Position numbers and translations under genes: made by a program
DNA from: Bacteroidota bacterium
GTDB taxonomy: Bacteria; Bacteroidota; Bacteroidia; J057
Assembly (NCBI GenBank): GCA_004292985.1
Contig: RDXT01000308.1
Coordinates: 1-5,944 of the forward strand
Direction: 5' to 3'
Length of the DNA stretch: 5,944 nt
The notes under the pieces: generated by a model
Told to the model about the DNA's origin: nothing
The model's input: the letters and a program-made list of their open reading frames with translations, nothing else
Databases searched by the model: none
Shown: piece by piece, positions 1 to 4,916 of the stretch
Position numbering within the stretch: the first letter of the stretch is position 1
Layout: each line of letters opens with the position of its first letter

Positions 1-35
1 GAATTCTCTATAACTTTCCGAACAAACCGCTTGCT

Positions 36-959
36 ATGGACAATCCTGTTTTTGTCATACCAACTCCTGATGCGCCTGTGCTGGAGCAGCGCGTTCCCGG
101 AGATTTTCGCCAGCTTCGCAGCCGCAAAGCCCGCACAGCGTGGCTGGCAGCGCTCGATCCTGTGAGCGACCATGAACTGATCTCCTATCTGCTCACCAGC
201 TACGAGTTTTCCTGGGATACGACCCGCGCCCTCGAACTGGCCCTTTTCCGCGTTTTTGGCGTTGCCAAAGGCTCGCCGCTGCTGGTAGAAACAGGAGAAT
301 TTACCCGCCGCACCCAAAAACGATACGACGACACCGTGCTGATTTTATCTGAAATTCTGGAAAACGGCTACGACAGTCCGCGTGGCAAAGTCGCCCTGCG
401 CCGCATGAACGACCAGCACCGCCGTTTTCCCATTCCCAATGATGAGTTTCTCTATACCTTATCTACGTTCATTTTTGAGCCAATCCGCTGGAATACCCGT
501 TTTGGGTGGAGGCCCCTTTCTGAAAATGAAAAACAGGCATCCTATATCTACTGGTATGAACTGGGCAAACGCATGAATATCAAGGATATACCTGAGAGTT
601 ATGAAGCCTTTGAGCGCTATAATATAGATTATGAGCGCACACATTTTGCGTACAGCGAAAGCAACCACGCCCTGGCTGTAGCTACCCGCAACCTGCTGCT
701 GGGCTGGGTGTTGCCCCGCTTTATGCAGCCTGTAGGAGCGCCTTTTGTCCACGCCCTCATAGACGACCCCCTGCTACAGGCGGTGGGTTTGCCCTCTCCC
801 CCCCGCTGGCTCCGCCAGATGGTAGAGGGAAGCATGCGTCTGCGTGCCACCCTGCTTCGGTTTATGCCTTTACGCCACCGCGCCCGGCTCCTCACCCGCC
901 AGAAAAGCCGTAGCTATCCGCAGGGATACAGTGTGCAGCAGTTGGGTGCGCATCCATAA
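36..959 (+). CDS. MpaB/Lcp-type (DUF2236) putative haem-dependent oxygenase
   Basis: The 307-residue product reads as a member of the oxygenase MpaB / rubber oxygenase Lcp catalytic-domain family. Characterised relatives are b-type haem proteins that cleave or oxidise hydrophobic, often isoprenoid, substrates; the substrate here is unknown. The family signature spans residues 121-200: an R-R-M-N-D-Q-H segment (H128, candidate haem ligand), then I-P-N-D-E-F-L-Y, a long helix, G-W-R-P-L-S-E-N-E (157-165), the Y-W-Y-E-L-G-K-R-M helix (172-180) and I-P-E-S-Y near 185-189. The basic C-terminus ends in the Y-P-x-G-Y...L-G pattern typical of this family. I see no signal peptide. The ATG at 36 is the first in frame, but the frame stays open to the left edge, so a start outside the window cannot be excluded. 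There is no Shine-Dalgarno sequence. The gene converges on the acyl-ACP desaturase gene. Family call fairly sure; ligand assignment and function are inference. Confidence 0.82.
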   Translation: MDNPVFVIPTPDAPVLEQRVPGDFRQLRSRKARTAWLAALDPVSDHELISYLLTSYEFSWDTTRALELALFRVFGVAKGSPLLVETGEFTRRTQKRYDDTVLILSEILENGYDSPRGKVALRRMNDQHRRFPIPNDEFLYTLSTFIFEPIRWNTRFGWRPLSENEKQASYIYWYELGKRMNIKDIPESYEAFERYNIDYERTHFAYSESNHALAVATRNLLLGWVLPRFMQPVGAPFVHALIDDPLLQAVGLPSPPRWLRQMVEGSMRLRATLLRFMPLRHRARLLTRQKSRSYPQGYSVQQLGAHP

Positions 960-968
960 TTCTGTTTT

Positions 969-996
969 GCGGCGCTTCGGCAAGCTCAGCGACCGC
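969..996. repeat. Bulged hairpin between convergent genes, possible dispersed palindromic repeat or weak terminator
   Basis: GCGGCGCT (969-976) pairs with AGCGACCGC (988-996) as eight pairs with one bulged A at 992 and an 11-nt loop. An alternative inner stem, GCTT/AAGC (974-977 with 982-985), closes a CGGC loop. The + side is followed only by ATTTTG and the - side has no T-tract, so it would be a weak intrinsic terminator in either direction. The core CTTCGGCAAGCTCAG resembles, from memory, short CTTCGACAAGCTCAG-like palindromes scattered between genes in many bacterial genomes. The hairpin is seen directly; its repeat status is inference. Confidence 0.5.
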
Positions 997-1032
997 GATT
1001 TTGAACCCTGAAAACTGTTCCCTGTTCCCTGA

Positions 1033-2010
1033 TTACCCTGCGATCCACTTAAACTCATAGCTTTTTTCCGGAATTCTGATCCGGTCGGAGAGACGTGCCA
1101 GGCGGTCGGGCAGGGCCATCAGGTAGTCGCGGGCGCGCTCTGCCTTGTCTGTGAGGCTGGTCTGCTTGTCAATTTCCCAGGTGCGGAGCAACTGGCGCAG
1201 AATGTTCACATAGTCTTCGGACGTATATACCTTCAGGCGCTGGGCGGCATCGGAAAAGTGGGTGAAGAGCTCGCTGATTTTTCCACCGGATTCGCGGAGG
1301 AAGTGGGCGGGCATTACGATCTTTTTGCGCATCATGTCTTCAAAGGCCAGCATCATTTCGCTGGTATCCACCACAAACACTTCGCGAATAAACTGGATAT
1401 AGGCGCGGGCGTGGCGGGCTTCGTCGGAGGCGATGGTGCCACACATGCGGGAGAGCATATCGTTGCCAAAGTTCTGGGCCAGCTTCGCAACGCGGCGGTG
1501 CGAAAAATTGGTCGCCAGTTCCTGAAAACTGGTGTACACAAAGTTGCGGTAGGGGTCGCGGCCTGTGCCGATATCGAAGCCATCCTTGATCAGGTGCATA
1601 GCTGAGATTTCCATTTCACGCATATTTACCCGTCCCGAAAGGTAGAGGTAGCGGCTCAGCACATCGCCGTGGCGGTTTTCCTCTGCGGTCCATGCCCTTA
1701 CCCACCTCGACCAGCCATTGCGCTCCGTCTGACCTACGCCGTCCACATCCATCAGCCAGGATTCGTAGGTAGGCAGCGCCTCTTCCGTCACGGTATCGCC
1801 GATCAGCACGGCCCAGAAGTCATACGGAAGTTCTTTGGCCAGTTCCCGCAATTCGGTTACTTTCTCAAAAAAATCGTCACGGGTAGGGTCTGGTAAAAAA
1901 TCGGAGGGCTGCCAGATGGTTTCAATGGGGCTGAGGTATTCCTTCATGAAATCGTCAACTTTAGGCTCTATGGCCTGCATGACTTCCAGACGAATATTAT
2001 GCTGAGACAT
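1033..2010 (-). CDS. Soluble acyl-ACP desaturase (plant stearoyl-ACP 9-desaturase type, diiron)
   Basis: The 325-residue product is a soluble ferritin-like diiron enzyme that introduces a cis double bond, probably delta-9, into saturated acyl chains on acyl carrier protein, with O2 and a ferredoxin-type electron donor. Compared with the castor enzyme as I recall it, all six iron ligands are present: E76 (in T-E-E-A-L-P-T-Y), E111 and H114 (in E-E-N-R-H-G-D), E164 (in S-F-Q-E), E197 and H200 (in D-E-A-R-H). The equivalents of castor W62 (W33), T104 (T75), S202 (S170) and D228 (D196) are kept. Length fits the mature plant proteins, with no transit peptide. The ATG at 2010 lacks a Shine-Dalgarno sequence and lies 45 bases after plsC on the same strand, which suggests co-transcription. 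Several residues lining the methyl end of the substrate pocket differ from castor, so chain-length preference is open. Mycobacterial DesA1/DesA2 are related. Confidence 0.93.
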   Translation of the reverse strand: MSQHNIRLEVMQAIEPKVDDFMKEYLSPIETIWQPSDFLPDPTRDDFFEKVTELRELAKELPYDFWAVLIGDTVTEEALPTYESWLMDVDGVGQTERNGWSRWVRAWTAEENRHGDVLSRYLYLSGRVNMREMEISAMHLIKDGFDIGTGRDPYRNFVYTSFQELATNFSHRRVAKLAQNFGNDMLSRMCGTIASDEARHARAYIQFIREVFVVDTSEMMLAFEDMMRKKIVMPAHFLRESGGKISELFTHFSDAAQRLKVYTSEDYVNILRQLLRTWEIDKQTSLTDKAERARDYLMALPDRLARLSDRIRIPEKSYEFKWIAG

Positions 2011-2055
2011 GTGAAATAGGAGTGTAAGTAAAGAAAGGTATATAGGTAGCCATTC

Positions 2056-2805
2056 TCAGGCAGACGGATGTTCGAGGATAATGGCGGATTTGATGACCTG
2101 TTCAGTTTCGGCGATCACTTCATCGGCATTCCGGCCTTTGGGGTCAATGATAGGGTGCACCTGCCAGACCGGACGGATAAATGTGCCCATGGGATACCAG
2201 CCTTTTGTCTGAATTTTCCAGACATGGTTGATCGTTACGGGCACTACGAGGGCTGAAGGGATGTTTTTAAGGAGCATTTTAAATCCGGTGGGGGCAAAAT
2301 TACCCGGAACGCCGTCTTTGCTCCGGGTGCCTTCGGGAAAAATGCAGGCTGCATACTTGTTTTGCTCGATATATTCGCCGAATTGCTTCAGCGCGGGCAT
2401 AGACTGGCGGGGATTGTCCCGGTCTATCAGGGCAGAGCCGCCGTGGCGCAGGTTGAAGGAGATACTGGGGATACCCCGCGCCAGCTCGATTTTAGAGACA
2501 AATTTCACATGGTTTTTGCGGAAGTACCAGAAAAAAGGAGGGATGTCAAACAGGCCCTGGTGGTTCGACACGATGATCAGGGGGCGGTCTGTGGGCATCT
2601 GATACGGCAGGTCAAAGCGGCAGTGAATGCCCAGAAACCAAAGGGTGCGCATCAGGCAGAGGTTCATAAAGTCCACCACCGATTTGTGTGCGTTGTAGCC
2701 TCCCAGCTTAAGCGCCAGCCATTGAATGGGGTGAAATATGCCCAGCACAAGGCCGAAGGCAAGCAGATGGAGAGGAGTTAATATGTATCCGGCAAGTACT
2801 TTCAT
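2056..2805 (-). CDS. plsC: 1-acylglycerol-3-phosphate O-acyltransferase (PlsC family)
   Basis: The 249-residue membrane-associated enzyme should transfer an acyl chain, from acyl-ACP or acyl-CoA, to the sn-2 position of lysophosphatidic acid, giving phosphatidic acid for phospholipid synthesis. The four acyltransferase blocks appear in order: N-H-x4-D (N81, H82, D87; catalytic His/Asp), the segment from K105-x-E-L to G-G-S-A-L-I-D-R (ending near R129), F-P-E-G-T-R-S (156-162; substrate phosphate binding) and V-V-P-V-T-I (187-192). A hydrophobic N-terminal stretch, residues about 4-31, probably anchors it to the inner membrane. The ATG at 2805 is the natural start and has no Shine-Dalgarno sequence. 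It is the first gene of a leftward pair with the desaturase and diverges from the DNA ligase gene. Related acyltransferases share these motifs, so a substrate other than lysophosphatidate (ornithine lipid or another lipid, for example) remains possible. Confidence 0.9.
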   Translation of the reverse strand: MKVLAGYILTPLHLLAFGLVLGIFHPIQWLALKLGGYNAHKSVVDFMNLCLMRTLWFLGIHCRFDLPYQMPTDRPLIIVSNHQGLFDIPPFFWYFRKNHVKFVSKIELARGIPSISFNLRHGGSALIDRDNPRQSMPALKQFGEYIEQNKYAACIFPEGTRSKDGVPGNFAPTGFKMLLKNIPSALVVPVTINHVWKIQTKGWYPMGTFIRPVWQVHPIIDPKGRNADEVIAETEQVIKSAIILEHPSA

Positions 2806-2834
2806 TCCGAAAAAGAGCAGGTAAAATCAGGCGC

Positions 2835-2906
2835 ATGATACGGAGATTTATGCATAGCTCCATATCCTGTAACAGAGTTTTACGTATTTTGCTGCTTCAG
2901 GTATGA
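2835..2906 (+). other. Possible upstream ORF overlapping the ligase start by ATGA
   Basis: An ATG at 2835, with a second in-frame ATG at 2850, opens a 23-codon (or 18-codon) frame. Its TGA at 2904-2906 overlaps the ligase ATG at 2903 as ATGA, the geometry of translational coupling. The peptide would be basic and then hydrophobic (I-L-L-L near its end). Nothing else supports its expression, and it would not be translated if transcription starts at the -7-like element at 2885. It may be chance. Confidence 0.15.
2885..2891 (+). promoter_or_regulatory. Weak -7-like element before the DNA ligase gene
   Basis: TATTTTG is one base short of the Bacteroidota -7 consensus TAnnTTTG. It ends 11 bases before the ligase ATG and would give an almost leaderless mRNA. 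No TTG lies at the expected upstream distance, so support is weak. Confidence 0.25.
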
Positions 2907-4495
2907 AACAATTCGCTGATCTCGTCACGCGGCTGGACCAGACCACCAAAACCAATGAGAAAATCGAGGCGCTTGCAGACTATCTGCATGCCGCACCCGA
3001 TGCGGATAAACTGTGGATGATGGCCCTTTTCAGTGGCCGCCGTCCCCGCCGCGCCCTCAAATCCTCGCAGCTCCGCGAATGGGCTGCCGAGCGGAGTGGC
3101 ATACCCCTCTGGCTCCTCGAAGAGTCGTATCACGTGGTCGGCGACCTGGCCGAAACGATTGCCCTGCTCCTGCCAGCCCCCGGCCCCGAGGCCCTGCAGC
3201 GCAGCCTCAGCGAATGGATGGCCGAGCTGGCCGCGCTCTCAGCCCTCAGCGACGATGACCGCAAAAGTCGCCTCCTCGCCGCCTGGGAAGGGATGACAGC
3301 CCGCGAACGTTTTGTCTTTAACAAGCTGATTACCGGCGGCTTCCGCCTCGGAGTCTCGCAGCAACTCATGGTTAAGGCCCTGGCCCGCTACAGCGGCATT
3401 GAGGAACAGACCCTCAGCCACCGCCTCATGGGCGACTGGAAACCGGATACAAGTTCCTTCCGCAACCTCATTTTTGACGAATCAGCCGGCGACAACCTCT
3501 CACGCCCCTATCCGTTTTACCTGGCCTATGCCCTCGATGCAGCCCCCGAAAGCCTGGGCAGTCCCGGCGAATGGCAGGCCGAATGGAAATGGGATGGCAT
3601 CCGGGCGCAACTCATTGTACGTGAGGGGAATACCTATCTCTGGAGCCGGGGAGAAGAGTTGATGACAGATAAATTTCCGGAATTAAATGCCCTGCTTCAG
3701 CACCTGCCCACAGGCACGGTGATAGATGGCGAGCTGCTTCCCTTCCGCGACGAAAAACCGCTTTCGTTTCAGGTGCTGCAAACCCGAATCGGTCGTAAGA
3801 GCCTGACCCGCAAGATATTACAGGAGGCTCCGGTGATCGTGATGGCCTATGATCTGCTGGAGTGGGAGGGGAAAGACCTTCGTGCACTCCCTTTCGCCAC
3901 ACGCCGGGCCTTGCTGGCAGAAGCCGTGCAGCTTGCGGCGCGGCCCGACTTGCTGCGGCTCTCGCCACCCGCAGACTTCGGGACCTGGGAGGAACTGGCC
4001 GAACTGCGCCTGCGTGCCCGCGAGATTCGGAGCGAGGGCCTGATGCTCAAGCGCTTAGACTCTGTTTATCAGGCGGGCCGCCGCCGGGGCGACTGGTGGA
4101 AGTGGAAACTCGACGCCCTCAGCGTAGATGCCGTGATGATCTACGCTCAGCGGGGGCATGGCCGCCGGGCCAACCTCTACTCCGACTACACCTTTGCTGT
4201 GTGGGACGGCGATGTGCTGGTACCCTTCACCAAGGCTTATTCAGGACTGACTGATGCAGAAATGAGCGAGATAGATGCCTGGATTAAGCAAAACACCCTC
4301 GATCGCTTCGGTCCGGTGCGCAGCGTGAAGCCGGAGCGGGTGTTTGAGATCGGTTTTGAGGGAATAGCGGCTTCGGGCCGTCACAAATCGGGGGTAGCGC
4401 TGCGTTTTCCGCGCATGCTGCGGCTTCGGAATGACAAAAGCGCCGCCGAGGCCGATACCCTTGCGAGCCTTAAAGCCCTGTTAGACAGAGCCTGA
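2903..4495 (+). CDS. ATP-dependent DNA ligase, bacterial LigB / 'cisplatin damage response' type
   Basis: The 530-residue product is a complete ATP-dependent ligase that would seal DNA nicks through a lysyl-AMP intermediate, in addition to the housekeeping NAD-dependent LigA expected elsewhere. An N-terminal DNA-binding region (about 1-210) precedes the nucleotidyltransferase domain. Visible motifs: I, K229-W-D-G-I-R234 (K229 takes the AMP); W-S-R-G-E (247-251); III, V-I-D-G-E-L (273-278); IIIa, V-M-A-Y-D-L-L (313-319); IV, E-G-L-M-L-K-R (378-384); V, W-W-K-W-K-L-D (398-404). The C-terminal OB-fold ends in R-F-P-R-M-L-R (501-507) as motif VI. Length matches the family, whose genes often lie beside an Lhr-like helicase, a metallophosphoesterase and a beta-lactamase-fold exonuclease; none is here. 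ATG 2903 is the first usable start after an in-frame TAA at 2870; no Shine-Dalgarno sequence. The gene is very GC-rich in places (45 of 60 bases at 3181-3240). It lies upstream of rpsO on the same strand, but rpsO has its own promoter. Confidence 0.94.
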   Translation: MKQFADLVTRLDQTTKTNEKIEALADYLHAAPDADKLWMMALFSGRRPRRALKSSQLREWAAERSGIPLWLLEESYHVVGDLAETIALLLPAPGPEALQRSLSEWMAELAALSALSDDDRKSRLLAAWEGMTARERFVFNKLITGGFRLGVSQQLMVKALARYSGIEEQTLSHRLMGDWKPDTSSFRNLIFDESAGDNLSRPYPFYLAYALDAAPESLGSPGEWQAEWKWDGIRAQLIVREGNTYLWSRGEELMTDKFPELNALLQHLPTGTVIDGELLPFRDEKPLSFQVLQTRIGRKSLTRKILQEAPVIVMAYDLLEWEGKDLRALPFATRRALLAEAVQLAARPDLLRLSPPADFGTWEELAELRLRAREIRSEGLMLKRLDSVYQAGRRRGDWWKWKLDALSVDAVMIYAQRGHGRRANLYSDYTFAVWDGDVLVPFTKAYSGLTDAEMSEIDAWIKQNTLDRFGPVRSVKPERVFEIGFEGIAASGRHKSGVALRFPRMLRLRNDKSAAEADTLASLKALLDRA

Positions 4496-4537
4496 GAAAA
4501 TCTGCCTTCGCCACCCGCCTTTTTAAAAGATCTCATC

Positions 4538-4567
4538 TTGCTTATTGAAAATCTTCCCGTATATTTG
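4538..4567 (+). promoter_or_regulatory. Bacteroidota-type promoter of rpsO
   Basis: TTG at 4538-4540 (-33 element), a 19-nt spacer, then TATATTTG at 4560-4567, an exact match to the Bacteroidota -7 consensus TAnnTTTG. Transcription should start around 4573, leaving a leader of about 30 bases before the rpsO ATG at 4605. The element sits in the 109-base gap after the ligase gene, so rpsO does not depend on ligase transcription. Confidence 0.8.
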
Positions 4568-4604
4568 CACGTTCAAATCAAAAGCTCAATAACGATTCCT
4601 TTCC

Positions 4605-4880
4605 ATGTACATATACAAGGAACTCAAGCAGGAAATTTTCCAAAAGTACGGACACGAGCGTACCGCAACGGATACAGGTTCGGCAGAATCTCAGATCGCA
4701 TTGTTCACCTATCGCATTCTGCGACTGACTGAGCACCTGAAGCTCAACAAGAAAGATGCCTCTACCCGTATGGGTCTGCAGCGTCTTGTAGGTAAGCGCC
4801 GCCGCCTCCTCAACTATCTCCAACGCACGGACATCGAGCGTTACCGGGCGATTATTAAGGAGTTGGGAATTCGTAAGTAA
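4605..4880 (+). CDS. rpsO: 30S ribosomal protein S15
   Basis: The 91-residue product binds 16S rRNA at a three-way junction early in assembly of the small-subunit platform. The family signature is unmistakable: T-G-S-A-E-S-Q-I-A (near 23-31), L-T-E-H-L-K (41-46), N-K-K-D (48-51), L-V-G-K-R-R-R-L-L-N-Y-L (61-72), and the C-terminal E-R-Y-R-A-I-I-K-E-L-G-I-R-K. Length is normal, about 89-91 residues. The His of the classical H-x-x-D motif is replaced by Asn here; I believe Asn is usual in Bacteroidota. The ATG at 4605 lacks a Shine-Dalgarno sequence, and the A-rich leader is short. The last codons (L-G-I-R-K-stop) also form the 5' arm and loop of an intrinsic terminator. pnp follows 36 bases later, the widely conserved rpsO-pnp order. 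Confidence 0.97.
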   Translation: MYIYKELKQEIFQKYGHERTATDTGSAESQIALFTYRILRLTEHLKLNKKDASTRMGLQRLVGKRRRLLNYLQRTDIERYRAIIKELGIRK

Positions 4881-4894
4881 TTCCCAATTTTTTT
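4863..4894 (+). terminator. Intrinsic terminator overlapping the 3' end of rpsO
   Basis: TTGGGAATT (4863-4871) pairs perfectly over nine bases with AATTCCCAA (4879-4887) across a 7-nt loop, CGTAAGT. Seven T residues follow at 4888-4894, then G and four more T. The 5' arm and loop are rpsO codons, and the stop codon TAA (4878-4880) spans the loop/3'-arm boundary. pnp begins 22 bases beyond the T-tract, and I see no promoter between. The hairpin should therefore act as an attenuator or RNA-processing site, or shield the rpsO mRNA 3' end. A translating ribosome reaching the stop codon would disrupt the stem. Confidence 0.82.
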
Positions 4895-4916
4895 GTTTTG
4901 TGTAGCAAGCTGACTC

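Noticed and set aside
1..6. Window begins exactly with GAATTC (EcoRI site), suggesting a cloning boundary
   Set aside because: GAATTC also occurs uncut inside the window (near 1071 and at 4867-4872) and the right end is not a site, so it is probably coincidence.
11..18. TAACTTTC as a -7 element for the first gene
   Set aside because: It lacks the final G of TAnnTTTG, and any -33 element would lie outside the window, so it cannot be judged.
459..895. Minus-strand open frames inside the MpaB-family gene
   Set aside because: They are antisense to a recognisable protein, with no family resemblance or start signals.
2033..2040. TACCTTTC on the minus strand as a separate desaturase promoter
   Set aside because: The final G is missing and no TTG lies 17-23 bases upstream. 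Co-transcription with plsC explains the arrangement better.
3612..4254. Open frames in other registers within the DNA ligase gene, on both strands
   Set aside because: GC-rich coding sequence leaves few stops in alternative frames. Their translations are low-complexity Arg/Pro/Ala-rich, while the ligase frame has all its catalytic motifs.
4527..4539. AAGAT-CTC-ATCTT hairpin after the ligase gene as a terminator
   Set aside because: The stem is only five AT-rich pairs with no T-tract, and it overlaps the rpsO -33 element.
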